Positions 1-9,093 of a stretch of 64,000 nt of DNA are shown piece by piece. A program made the translations under genes and the position numbers. How positions within the stretch are numbered: position 1 is the stretch's first letter; each line of letters opens with the position of its first letter. The notes below the pieces were generated by a model that ran no database searches, was not told where the DNA came from, and was given only the letters and a program-made list of their open reading frames with translations. The DNA comes from Gammaproteobacteria bacterium (GTDB taxonomy: Bacteria; Pseudomonadota; Gammaproteobacteria; Pseudomonadales; Azotimanducaceae): assembly GCA_026707045.1 (NCBI GenBank), contig JAPOXO010000101.1, forward strand, positions 1 to 64,000, given 5' to 3'.

Positions 1-2
1 AG

Positions 3-836
3 GAAATTCAAGATGCAAGGGCTCAAGGAATCCTATTAGAGCATCCGAATCTTGGCATAGCAGATTGGGCTTACCAACAGACTATCAGTAGCAATGGCAT
101 TCAACTGTTGAAAAGCTCCCCAGGGAACCTCAAGCAAATCTCTCGATTGACCGAGCAACTCATGGAGACTGTGAAGAACTATCAATGCTACAAGACGAAA
201 AGACACAACTCGACCGAACCCTTTGAAGGTTATTACGGTTTAGGGTGGTTGCAAGGTTTAGATTTCCTAATTCACGCTGTTGACGCTTTGGCACCTAGCA
301 GTCGCGCTGCCCAATCTTCGCTGCTCAAGAGAATCTCCGAGTTGTTTCCGAATAGTAGGAGAGTCTCTAACTACATCGACAAGCTCAATTCGTTCGAAGA
401 ACCGTTTGAACTGTCTTTCACGGATCTTGCAAGCGGAAAATGCATTGACACTAACGACTATCGAGGTTATGTCCTAATCGTTGATTTCTGGGCAACTTGG
501 TGCCAGCCTTGTCTTACTTTTGTTCCCTACTTGAAGAGGCTTCTCTCAAGACACTCAAACGAAGTCCAAGTTATTGGAATCTCAAATGACGATGCAGGTC
601 TCAGCTCTGATGCAACGCCTGAGCAACGACTTAAGCTTGAGGCAGAAGTTATCAAGTGTGCAACAAAGCACGGCATGGACTGGCCTATTTTGCTAGATTC
701 CAAAGTTCATGAAAAGTGGTGTATCTCTTCGATTCCCACCCTATTTGTCGTTGATCAGCGGGGCATTCTTCGTTCGCTTGATGCCCGCAGGACCATTGCC
801 AAGACGGTTCGAAACTTATTGCGAGAAAAGAGCTAG
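3..836 (+). CDS. thioredoxin/TlpA-like domain protein, 5' end outside window
   Basis: The reading frame is open to the first bases of the window with no stop, so the gene is cut at its 5' end. The first start codon inside the window, a TTG at 108, is probably not the real one. The visible N-terminal half is helical and charged and was not recognised. The C-terminal 120 residues or so form a thioredoxin fold of the TlpA/ResA type: a hydrophobic strand, then WATWCQPC with the redox CxxC at bases 501-512, and later a SIPTLFVVD segment carrying the cis-proline. Family members are thiol-disulfide oxidoreductases, usually periplasmic or membrane-tethered. Any signal peptide would lie outside the window. 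The downstream neighbours are envelope-anchored repeat proteins on the same strand, 212 bases away. The fold is secure, but substrate and location are unknown. Confidence 0.85.
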   Translation, partial: EIQDARAQGILLEHPNLGIADWAYQQTISSNGIQLLKSSPGNLKQISRLTEQLMETVKNYQCYKTKRHNSTEPFEGYYGLGWLQGLDFLIHAVDALAPSSRAAQSSLLKRISELFPNSRRVSNYIDKLNSFEEPFELSFTDLASGKCIDTNDYRGYVLIVDFWATWCQPCLTFVPYLKRLLSRHSNEVQVIGISNDDAGLSSDATPEQRLKLEAEVIKCATKHGMDWPILLDSKVHEKWCISSIPTLFVVDQRGILRSLDARRTIAKTVRNLLREKS

Positions 837-1048
837 GCACTCGAGAGACAGGTGACAGCCACTCGCTGAACCCAGCAGTGAGTCAGATTCTATGGGTGTC
901 CTTTCTGTCTGGTCTATAGGAGAGATACCCACAGAAGCTCTGGCGGCGACAATGCATAGCATCGATGGAGTGTGGTCAAAGAGACATTGATCCTAAGATC
1001 CAATGGCATACTAACTGACTACAGCTTCAAAATCGGAAGTCAACTCGT

Positions 1049-2917
1049 ATGGACTTGACACAGAGTGCAATCAAATGGCCTGTGATCATTGTTGTCGCTC
1101 CACTCCTTGCGGCGGGGTCGTTCGCACTTGGATTTTTCATAAGCGGGAGCTCAAGCAAAACCACTACGCAGACGAACCCCGATTTGAACTCCTTTCAAAC
1201 AACGGTTGACGTAACGCATGATGGCCAAATGCCGACTCCTGCTGAGGAAGTACTCCTTACGATCGTAGAGCTGAGTGAACCCTCTCGATTCGACAGTCGC
1301 ATTGCTCGCACTGCAGCCTTGGTAAAGCGTCTTTCCTTTGCGAACGAGAGTTCGTTGCGAGAACTACTTGCGCAATCAAGAAATTTGCAAGCAGGCAGCT
1401 GGCAGGCGGAAGTGCAGGACTCAATCATTCAGCGATTGGCCGTGCTCGATCCAATCGACGCACTGGCCCATGTAAACGAGTTCCCAGAATCTAGACAGCA
1501 GTCGCTGATTCCGATTGTCTACGGGGAATGGGCGGTGTCAAACTTACAACAGGCAGTTGATAACGCCCGGGAGCTCGGTGATGACCTAAAGCCAATTGTG
1601 GTACAGAGCGTTGTGTTGTCGCGGACAGATTTGCCAACGGCTCAACTACGCAAAATTGCAAGGAATCTAGGCCATGAGTCGATTGCCATCAAGCTGATCC
1701 GGGAGCAGTCGGAATTGGAGGCGATCAAGAATCCTGAAAAGGAATTGAAATCACTTCTAAACAGTAGTGCTAGGTCGCTTGATGACTTGAACGAAACACA
1801 ATCCGAATTGTTTAGACAACTTGCAGTTGCGTGGGTGCTGCAAGATGGAGTGGATGTGTACGAAGAGATTGAGAAGTCGGTGCCAATGAGTCACATTCAG
1901 CAGCAAGGATTGTTGTTTAGCATTGGTCGGAATCTCGCGGAAAACAGTCCTGAGTTGGCTTTTCAGCTTGGGGTCAAGGCGGGCTCGGTCGGATTCGGAG
2001 GATTAGCAGACTTCACTGTACGCACATGGGCCAATTCTGATCCTGTGACTGCTCTCAGTGCCGTTGGCGCGCTTGAGGGACCGTCCGCTCGGCAAATGCT
2101 ACAGTCTCGAGTTATGGAGTCATGGGCGGCCAAAGACCCTGACGAATTGCTCGATGCTTCACAAAGCATGCCAGCAGATCTAAAAACGATGGCTTTAGAG
2201 AAAGCCTTGGTGGTAATGGCTCAATCATCTCCGCGTAGCGCTTTGAGACTGCTGGGTGATATCGCAAATAAGGATGTACGAGATCGAATTGCAGAAGGCA
2301 TTGCAACTGGTTGGGCTCGTCTCGACATCGATGATGCTCTCCAGTGGATTGATAACGACAGAACTCTTTCCGCCAAAGACGATTTGCGGAATGCAGCAAT
2401 AGCTTCACTTGTAACAGCGAACCCCCAATTGGCTATAGCGGCGGCACTCTCATTACCTCCAGACGAGTTTGGCAGAGGACCGGAAGCTAATGCGATCCGC
2501 TACCTAGTCCACCATGACGTAGACATGGCAATTCAGCTCTTGCCGCTCGCGAGGGACAACAAAACAAAATCAGATGCTTACGATTCAGTAATGAACAGTC
2601 TGCTGTACAGACACAACGACTTTCAGCAGGCGTTGGATCTGTTCCTTCAACTGGTTGAGGACGTTGGGACTCCCGAGAAGGGACTCTGGACTCTGGCGTG
2701 GAATCGCCCGATGGAGTTGTTTCAGTCTCTTGATGAACTACCATCCGATGAATTGAAGAAAGAAGCCGCACGTGACCTGTTGTACAACCACGAATCGTCG
2801 GGCACGTTCACCGATGAACAATTGGATTATCTGCGGAAACTTGACACCACGCCGCGCGTGCGGAGAACGCCTGAAATGGAAGCAGCACTGGAAAAACTCC
2901 TGGAGGCCATGGATTGA
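1049..2917 (+). CDS. membrane-anchored alpha-solenoid repeat protein (paralogue A)
   Basis: This 622-residue protein has one N-terminal hydrophobic segment at about residues 11-32, with no lipobox cysteine. A polar linker follows, then a long series of helical hairpins of about 30-35 residues. Recurring features are a W-A or W-S pair followed by D or N-x-A, for example GEWAVSNLQQAVDN and TGWARLDIDDALQW, as in TPR/HEAT-like solenoids. The layout suggests a protein held in the inner membrane with the solenoid in the periplasm as a binding scaffold. No catalytic motif is visible. It is paralogous to the next gene, 58 bases downstream, and to a third copy at 53750-55627. All three share a block resembling NPELAMQTAL followed by a Pro/Gly-rich turn near the C-terminus. 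The function is unknown, and topology and fold are inferred. Confidence 0.85.
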   Translation: MDLTQSAIKWPVIIVVAPLLAAGSFALGFFISGSSSKTTTQTNPDLNSFQTTVDVTHDGQMPTPAEEVLLTIVELSEPSRFDSRIARTAALVKRLSFANESSLRELLAQSRNLQAGSWQAEVQDSIIQRLAVLDPIDALAHVNEFPESRQQSLIPIVYGEWAVSNLQQAVDNARELGDDLKPIVVQSVVLSRTDLPTAQLRKIARNLGHESIAIKLIREQSELEAIKNPEKELKSLLNSSARSLDDLNETQSELFRQLAVAWVLQDGVDVYEEIEKSVPMSHIQQQGLLFSIGRNLAENSPELAFQLGVKAGSVGFGGLADFTVRTWANSDPVTALSAVGALEGPSARQMLQSRVMESWAAKDPDELLDASQSMPADLKTMALEKALVVMAQSSPRSALRLLGDIANKDVRDRIAEGIATGWARLDIDDALQWIDNDRTLSAKDDLRNAAIASLVTANPQLAIAAALSLPPDEFGRGPEANAIRYLVHHDVDMAIQLLPLARDNKTKSDAYDSVMNSLLYRHNDFQQALDLFLQLVEDVGTPEKGLWTLAWNRPMELFQSLDELPSDELKKEAARDLLYNHESSGTFTDEQLDYLRKLDTTPRVRRTPEMEAALEKLLEAMD

Positions 2918-2975
2918 GCGCGACTCCTTTTGTGCTAAGCCTAGGAGATAGGTACGTTCTTATGGAACTTTCGAA

Positions 2976-4865
2976 ATGATGAGGAAATTGCTCTTAGTTG
3001 GTGTTGTGGGACTGCTCATGGTTGCAGGGTCGTTTTCGCTGGGGCTCTTTGTTGCAAATATTGGCATACAGGAAGCTACAACTACCAACAATCAACTATC
3101 TCTCCACTCGGAGCAGACAGGTGATCGAACAAGAAAGCAGTCCGAGACAGACCCAAGCAATGTGCTTCGAACGGTAAGAACTGTTGCGGAACTTGATAGC
3201 TTTCTTGGTCAATTTCAGCGCAAGTTTGCTCTTCACGAGCTACTTGGCAATGCGGATGAAAAAACTCTTCGACAGTATTGGGAACAGTCCGCAACGATAG
3301 GATCTACTCTGAGAGAAGAGATTCGGACTGCAATCGTCCAACGACTCGCAACCATAGACCCCTTGGCTGCATGGGATCTGGTCAAAGACCTTCAATCCAG
3401 AGAGCATCTTGCACTGGTCGGTGCGGTTTTTCGAGAATGGTCGGTATCCAACCTAGATCTGGCAATAGAACATGCCCAAAGCCTAGACAGTGAAATAAAA
3501 AATGCCGCTGTCGCAAGCATTTTGCTGTCTCGCGAGGACTTGTCGATTGAGCAACGTCGCGAAATAGCGCGCCAGCTCAACGCTGAGTGGCTAGCCGTCG
3601 AAGCAATCGAGCGGGCTTCAAGTACGCCTTTAACTTTGGACCCAGAAACTGAATGGACAGAATTCTTACAGCACAACAGTGGAAATCTCGACAGTCCAAC
3701 CGAAGCTCAACTTCGAATGATGGCGCATATTGCTACCAATTGGATTCAGCAAGTAGGAGCAAATTCGTTCGACAACATAGCCGAATCCCTCCCCACTCAG
3801 TCTGCTATATGGAATACGTCCAATGCGGTCATCGAGCGACTCTTGGATGCAGACCCGCAACAAGCCTTTGACTTGGCAATCCACTTGAGATCTCGAGGCA
3901 CAATTGGATTTGCTGATCGTGTCGCGGTAGCTTGGGCCAAAGATGATCCATGGTCCGCGTTCAATGCCGTGTCATCAATCAATGCGCAAAACCTACAGCG
4001 AAACTTGCAATCTAGAGTCTTGGATAATTGGTCCTACTCTGATCCAAATGCACTGCTGGATCGGGCTGGAGAATTTCCAGAACATCTTCAGCAATTAGTT
4101 CGCAAGAAAGCACTGATCTCGTTGTCAAGGACCTCTCCTCAGATTGCGGCTGAAATGATCTATGAAATGGAAGACCAAGCTTCCCGGGACGAGATAGCGT
4201 TATCCATCGCTCGCAACTGGTCAACCTTCGAAATCACCAGTGCGCTTCATTGGATCGAGAATGAGCCTAGTTTCGAACACAATCGCGAACAGCTGATTAG
4301 TGCAGCATTCAATGGACTAGCAAACTCGGACCCGGAGCTAGCTATGCAAACCGCATTAGCACGACCACCTAACGAAGAAGGATTAGGACCAGAAACCGAA
4401 GTGATAAGTGCTCTTTCGTTTGATGACATGGACACCACAATTGCGATGCTCTCCGATGTGAGAGACGGCAAGACCAAGATCAAAGCATACGAAACGGTCA
4501 TTCAGATGTTAACCGGCATAAACAAAGACAATGATCGAGGTGTAGATTTGTTGGTTCAATTGGCCAAGGAAGAAAAAATTCCCCGAAATGAATGGGTTGT
4601 TACGGGTTTGGTTTTTAACGCCCCTCGAGCTCTTTTCAATTCGCTTGAAAGATTCGAATCCATGGACTTTAGAAGGCGAGTTGCACGAGAGCTACTCAGA
4701 TTCCACGAACGTGACGACACCTTTACGGCAGATCAGATAACCGTGCTCAAGGAAGTAGAACAGTACGACCAAGCGAGTCGAGAAGCCCGAAAGCAAGAAG
4801 CACGCAATACCTATTTGGAGCTACTCAGAGAGGGACGCAATACGGACGAGAACGAGACTGAATAG
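2976..4865 (+). CDS. membrane-anchored alpha-solenoid repeat protein (paralogue B)
   Basis: This 629-residue paralogue follows copy A in tandem. A hydrophobic N-terminal segment at about residues 5-27, with positive charges in front, acts as signal anchor or signal peptide. No lipobox is seen. The helical repeats match copies A and C in order: an N-terminal LHELLGNADEKTL block like LHQLLANVDERQL of copy C, then REWSVSNLDLAIEHA, DPQQAFDLAI, ALHWIENEPS and DPELAMQTALARPP. The C-terminal tail is highly charged. The pair is probably co-transcribed and arose by tandem duplication that has since diverged widely. It is likely a periplasmic scaffold, with no enzymatic motif and no known function. Confidence 0.85.
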   Translation: MMRKLLLVGVVGLLMVAGSFSLGLFVANIGIQEATTTNNQLSLHSEQTGDRTRKQSETDPSNVLRTVRTVAELDSFLGQFQRKFALHELLGNADEKTLRQYWEQSATIGSTLREEIRTAIVQRLATIDPLAAWDLVKDLQSREHLALVGAVFREWSVSNLDLAIEHAQSLDSEIKNAAVASILLSREDLSIEQRREIARQLNAEWLAVEAIERASSTPLTLDPETEWTEFLQHNSGNLDSPTEAQLRMMAHIATNWIQQVGANSFDNIAESLPTQSAIWNTSNAVIERLLDADPQQAFDLAIHLRSRGTIGFADRVAVAWAKDDPWSAFNAVSSINAQNLQRNLQSRVLDNWSYSDPNALLDRAGEFPEHLQQLVRKKALISLSRTSPQIAAEMIYEMEDQASRDEIALSIARNWSTFEITSALHWIENEPSFEHNREQLISAAFNGLANSDPELAMQTALARPPNEEGLGPETEVISALSFDDMDTTIAMLSDVRDGKTKIKAYETVIQMLTGINKDNDRGVDLLVQLAKEEKIPRNEWVVTGLVFNAPRALFNSLERFESMDFRRRVARELLRFHERDDTFTADQITVLKEVEQYDQASREARKQEARNTYLELLREGRNTDENETE

Positions 4866-4914
4866 TTGTTCTGCCACAGTGTAACGAGAGTCAATTCGTC
4901 AGGACTGGCATTGC

Positions 4915-6324
4915 TCAATTCTGTCCGTTTTTCCCAATCTTCGCCGCTGTCGCTGATGAATCACGTGACTTGCGAAATCGCCAGCCATACATCATTCGGC
5001 CGTAAAAATTGAACCACTTTCTCGCTTCGAGATCCTCAAAGGGATAGTCCGCTCCCAATTGTCTAGCGGTCACAAGGCCCGTCACAAAGCAGGTTTCCTG
5101 ACTGTTTATCAGAGTATGGGCACCACAGTGACGTGTCCTTCGCTTGCCTTGGATGAATCGAAAGAGGTGAACCAGCAAAGCGATATGGCGGACATCATGG
5201 ACAACATGCTGAAACCATGTACGCATGATGATCTTGTCAGTATTGATCGAGCTTATTGGGTTATAGGTTACCAAGCAGGGCTTGTCTGAGCATTTCACCC
5301 AGGGCTGCTGGTTGTGCATGATGTAAGTGATTTCGTAGTTGTCGGGGCGTGCTCCGTATTGTTCGATGTGGTTGCTTCGTGTCTCTACCGGTGTGGCGGC
5401 ATTGTTCGGAAGAACCGATTTGTCCGAATGAACAATGGCGTGATTGTGCAACTCGCTCTCGTATCGGATGGAAGAAAGCAACCATCTCTCCATCAAGGTC
5501 AATTTATCTAGGACCATCAGAGATTGATTTGCATTGCACGCAAGAACAACCTCATCAAATGAATCCTCCCTGCCGTCTGCATCCTCAATGACCACGTGTG
5601 TTGAGTGTCGACGCACCTTGCGCACAGGACGATTGAGAAAAATCTTTTCTTGAAAGGACTTCGTCAGCTTCGCATATACGTTTCTTGTTCCTCCTCTCCA
5701 TGTCTGCATGGGTGTTGCGTTAACGATGTTGAAGAATTCCAAATAACGACAAAACAACGAAGCTGGCATATCGAACACATTTGTAGCCATCAAGAAATTG
5801 ACGAACATCGGCTTGAGAACTTTGTACCGGAAGTCGCCAGAGAATCCGCGCAGATTGAGAACTGTGCGCATGCTTAAGTAGTTGAACGGGTTTAAGGCAT
5901 TTAGGAACTTGGAACGAGTGTGGTTCAGTTGGCCAAACCATTGCAAGCGTTTCAGTAGCTTCTGAAATCTCGTGATCTCGGGCTCCAGTTGTCTGGCGAT
6001 TTCGGTGTCGAGGTCATGAGCATAGATCTCATCCTGATACTTAACGCTATAGCTGAACTTTGTCGGAACAATTTCAATGTCGTAGAGCTCAGCTAAAAGC
6101 AATATGTGGTGGTAGACAGAAGGAATGCAAGCAGTTACTGAAATGTCGAACGGGATCGCGTTGCCGTCGTCTTGTGGCATGTCCACAGTCACTGCGTTTC
6201 CCCCGATCTGCGACTGTGCTTCGAAGAGACGAAAATCAAATCGGTCTGCACTCTTGTGTAGTGCCCATGCCACTCCTAACCCAGCAATTCCTCCCCCGAC
6301 AATGGCAATCTTTTTCCGACTCAT
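4915..6324 (-). CDS. FAD/NAD(P)-binding amine-oxidase-like oxidoreductase
   Basis: The 469-residue protein opens with a dinucleotide-binding motif, IAIVGGGIAGLGVAWAL, followed at the expected distance by an acidic residue in RLFEAQSQIGGNA. This is typical of FAD proteins of the phytoene desaturase and monoamine oxidase superfamily. It most resembles the COG2907-type flavoproteins that often sit beside cyclopropane-fatty-acid synthase genes, but no such partner is next to it here. A conserved loop, EVVLACNANQSL, marks the second part of the FAD domain. The substrate is unknown. It converges with paralogue B across 49 bases. The start is the ATG directly before the Rossmann strand. The superfamily is secure and the precise role is not. 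Confidence 0.85.
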   Translation of the reverse strand: MSRKKIAIVGGGIAGLGVAWALHKSADRFDFRLFEAQSQIGGNAVTVDMPQDDGNAIPFDISVTACIPSVYHHILLLAELYDIEIVPTKFSYSVKYQDEIYAHDLDTEIARQLEPEITRFQKLLKRLQWFGQLNHTRSKFLNALNPFNYLSMRTVLNLRGFSGDFRYKVLKPMFVNFLMATNVFDMPASLFCRYLEFFNIVNATPMQTWRGGTRNVYAKLTKSFQEKIFLNRPVRKVRRHSTHVVIEDADGREDSFDEVVLACNANQSLMVLDKLTLMERWLLSSIRYESELHNHAIVHSDKSVLPNNAATPVETRSNHIEQYGARPDNYEITYIMHNQQPWVKCSDKPCLVTYNPISSINTDKIIMRTWFQHVVHDVRHIALLVHLFRFIQGKRRTRHCGAHTLINSQETCFVTGLVTARQLGADYPFEDLEARKWFNFYGRMMYGWRFRKSRDSSATAAKIGKNGQN

Positions 6325-6698
6325 CAGTCTGTTGGTTCCTGAAGTATCAAGTGGATCTGATCGCTATGTGTGTAGCACACCTGACAGTTGTTAACTTTTG
6401 ATAGTACGAGACGCAATTTTCGAATTCATGTGGATCATTTTCTCTTGCATCCAGGTTATATTCACAATAGAAATCTAGACCTTGTTGGTCACCCAATGAT
6501 CCTGTTAGACAATTCGGCAAGTACGAACGTTAAAGAAGAAGGAGTGGATAACTTCGCGCTTTACGTTGCAGCGTCGAGCCCGTCAATTGCTGGGTGAATC
6601 CACGGTCGCATTTGACCACATCTGCAATAACTCTTTACTTTCCTCTGTAGTGTGCTAGCCTGAAATTTTAGCCATTTTCCCATTTGAAGAACGTAGGC

Positions 6699-7265
6699 TC
6701 ATTCGTAGTCAAGTGTTGGAATCGTCTGCTTAAACAGTTCGGCTTTGAACTCTCGATCCACTTCGTTCTCCAACAGGAAATAGAGTGTTACTGGATCAGA
6801 CGCAACGACCACGTTGGGTCGCTTCTGCTTCTGTGGAGTCGTCTGCTACAGAGTCCACACAGCACCTTTGATGACCCAAGGAGACAAGCACGTCTGGAGT
6901 GAAACGAAAGGTGGGTAGTCTCCATAAATGAACAGATTGGAGTTTCCACTGACGGATGTTGCGACGTGAATCATAGAAGCAGTCGAGAGTATCTTGTGGT
7001 CTTTCCACTTCTACTGTTGGTGTCTCATTCCATACATGAGCTCTTCGGAGAGAAGTCTGGCGTCCTTTCCTAATTTCTCTCGAGCATTCTTTGAACTGCT
7101 TTGTAATGAGGACACCGCCAAACGGTGCTATCTAAACCAATTAGTAATTACATGCGCTCGGGTTGTCGCAGTGTCAAGTAACTGCCCATTGCTCCTTGTC
7201 AAATGCTCATGAGCTACAGCAATCAGGTCAGGTATGGTGCACTTCTTGGTTTCCTGCCGCCTGTA
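6699..7265 (-). pseudogene. possible decayed coding sequence, several frames broken
   Basis: No intact gene of useful length occurs between 6325 and 7349. On the minus strand, protein-like stretches follow one another but switch frame. One runs 7265-7128 and contains IPDLIAVAHEHLTRSNG. A shifted frame runs 7131-6796 and is stop-free for 111 codons, containing APFGGVLITKQFKE. A third frame runs 6974-6699, interrupted by TAG at 6846-6848, and includes NVVVASDPVTLYFLLENEVD near its end. The order fits one gene broken by frameshifts and a stop, but peptides like these also arise by chance. No family was recognised. Confidence 0.25.
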
Positions 7266-7349
7266 TTAGACCTCTGTTCTTCCTTTCTGCAGGCGAGACT
7301 GGCTTCCATTCCTGCCCAAAATACCAAAGCTCTGTCGTTCAACAATTCC

Positions 7350-7838
7350 TTAGGTGCTAGATTGTTGAGTACCTGCTTCTTTTTCCTTCTGTTCCTCCCG
7401 CTCTTTGCATGAGCCCAGATCGAAAGATTCGAGCTTTCGTACTCGTTTGAAGTACTTGCCTAGTATATGGTGGTCTAGCACGAGCTCGGTGTGGTGGTCT
7501 TCATACAGTGTTTGCTCGGAGTTTGAATCAATCCAAACTGTATGTACTGTACGCCAGTCATCGGAACAGTGTACATCGTAGAGGTGTTCTGTTGTCGGTA
7601 CTAAATCGTCCGAAAGCCAATCAATCTCTCCGACCCTTCCCTTATCAAAGCGGGTCACTCCAAGTTCAGTGTCCAGTGATTCTTTGTTCAAACACAAGTA
7701 CACGTCGATGCGTTTTGAATCCAACGTTGCAAAAGACTTTGTCTGGACTTTGTTGACTGGCATTCTCTGCTTGATGCACTCGTAGTCGTCACTTTCGATG
7801 TAGTTTTCAGGCTCATCTGCTGTTATGCTTAGCGCCAT
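7350..7838 (-). CDS. hypothetical protein, possibly upstream part of a broken gene
   Basis: This 162-codon frame starts with ATG at 7838 and encodes a hydrophilic protein rich in Asp, Glu and His, for example TLYEDHHTELVLDHHILGKY, ending in a Lys/Glu-rich tail. It has no signal peptide, membrane segment or motif I recognise, and no convincing ribosome binding site. The same frame continues past its stop through two more stops into the protein-like stretch at 7265-7128. It may therefore be the front part of a decayed longer gene rather than a complete one. It lies in the gene-poor stretch before the toxin-antitoxin pair. Confidence 0.4.
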   Translation of the reverse strand: MALSITADEPENYIESDDYECIKQRMPVNKVQTKSFATLDSKRIDVYLCLNKESLDTELGVTRFDKGRVGEIDWLSDDLVPTTEHLYDVHCSDDWRTVHTVWIDSNSEQTLYEDHHTELVLDHHILGKYFKRVRKLESFDLGSCKEREEQKEKEAGTQQSST

Positions 7839-8411
7839 TAGTCACAACATTGGAACTAATATTCTCATTGTTTTTCTACGGTTAACTGCTCTTACTTTGA
7901 TGAGGTTGTAGGCTATCTACAGTACCACACCTCAACATGGTTTTTGCACCAAACAGTGATTTAAGAGTCGTGTGGTGCACAGACTTCAATCTCCACGTGG
8001 TGTAAACAGCTTGCAGTTGCTAGACTCTTAGATAACCCTTGAGAAGTGTCATGTGCGTGTGCTCAGCATGCACTGATTGCACGTGGTACAAACTACCTGT
8101 AGCAAAGCACAGAGGCATCCACCATTTGAAATGGCCTACAGCCATTCTAGTTCAGTGGATTTTTGACATATCAGCTCCGACGGCAATCAAAAAAAAGCTG
8201 ATGAAGTGGGTATGGACATGGCCGGCCCATCTAAGAGTGAAATCGATACTTTTTTGTCCTAGTACGTTCGGATTGGCACGTTGGGGAAACTAACGGCGGT
8301 TGACTTACCTTAGAGAAACGGGACGCAAAGGCCACCTAAAACAAGAAGAAGACAGGGCGTTAGGGATAAGGTGTTATGACTTATTGCATTACGCTTTCTT
8401 CAGCAATCCTC
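7839..8411. other. gene-poor stretch with imperfect repeats
   Basis: No convincing gene is present. The segment holds two related 17-base copies beginning CACGTGGT at 7994-8010 and 8080-8096, plus nearby GTGGTGCAC variants. A plus-strand stretch at 8321-8340 reads GGACGCAAAGGCCACCTAAA and recalls part of a cyclic-di-GMP-I riboswitch core. Together with the broken frames upstream, this looks like a decaying region. Confidence 0.5.
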
Positions 8412-8834
8412 TCACACGTTCAAATCTCCGATACTCCAGACGGCGATGCTTGGACATTCTGCCAAGACCTTCCGCCGTAAAGATTCATCTGCAGTGAGAA
8501 AAGGCAAACTGTGACCTTGAGCACAGGTCAGGTAGATGCAGTCGTAGACAGGGTGATCAATCTGAATCGCTAATGAAACCGCCTGAATGACGTAGTCAGC
8601 TAGCGGGTGTAACTTAATGACTTCGGTCAACCTATCTAGCGCTTCGATGTATGGATGAAAATGACTGATTTCATTGCGTCGATATTTCTTCCAAATTACA
8701 TTGGCAACTTCGGAAAGAATGAAGTCAGGCGCGATCAGAGAGAATCGAGGAGAGAGCAGCAATTGCGCTTCGCGTGAATTGCGCTCTGCGAAGAACCACT
8801 TTGCAGCGACGCTTGAATCGACGACTAAATTCAA
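8412..8834 (-). CDS. vapC: VapC-type PIN-domain ribonuclease toxin
   Basis: This 140-residue PIN-domain protein is the usual size for VapC toxins, which are Mg-dependent RNases cleaving tRNA or rRNA. The acidic catalytic residues are in place: Asp in VVDSSVAAKWFF at the N-terminus, Glu in FILSEVANVIWKKY, Asp in PVYDCIYL and Asp in FLTADESLRR. The gene overlaps the 3' end of the upstream antitoxin gene by 4 bases, so translation is probably coupled. Family and pairing are clear, but the RNA target cannot be told from sequence. Confidence 0.92.
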   Translation of the reverse strand: MNLVVDSSVAAKWFFAERNSREAQLLLSPRFSLIAPDFILSEVANVIWKKYRRNEISHFHPYIEALDRLTEVIKLHPLADYVIQAVSLAIQIDHPVYDCIYLTCAQGHSLPFLTADESLRRKVLAECPSIAVWSIGDLNV

Positions 8835-9067
8835 CGATCTCGATCTTGGCGGATAAGGTCAACGCTGTCGGTTTGTTTGGTCGACATAGTCTGCGTACTT
8901 ATTGTTGCTGCAAATGTTCGAAATGCTTCGATGTTTGTTGAGCGGCGCACGTGTTCCGTCAGCATATTGCGAATCTCACCTTCAAGTGAACGATGATTTG
9001 CTTTAGCCTGATCCTTAAGCGAGGCTACTACATCGTCGTCAATATTGCGAACTACTACACTTGCCAT
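8831..9067 (-). CDS. vapB: FitA/VapB-type antitoxin with ribbon-helix-helix domain
   Basis: The 78-residue protein opens with a ribbon-helix-helix (Arc/FitA-like) DNA-binding region: a short strand VVVRNID, then [21 protein letters not shown] and a second helix. The C-terminal tail is polar and probably disordered, the part that in this family wraps around the toxin. It precedes vapC with a 4-base overlap. Such antitoxins repress their own operon, and a 19-base perfect palindrome lies 27 bases upstream of the start. The product name rests on the motif plus the adjacent PIN toxin. Confidence 0.9.
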   Translation of the reverse strand: MASVVVRNIDDDVVASLKDQAKANHRSLEGEIRNMLTEHVRRSTNIEAFRTFAATISTQTMSTKQTDSVDLIRQDRDR

Positions 9068-9093
9068 GGATTTGCCACCAATTTAAAGCTTTA

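Noticed and set aside
8039..8293. Plus-strand frame of 84 codons in the gene-poor gap
   Set aside because: It needs a TTG start, is rich in Trp, Cys and Lys without pattern, and overlaps repeats. It is probably chance.
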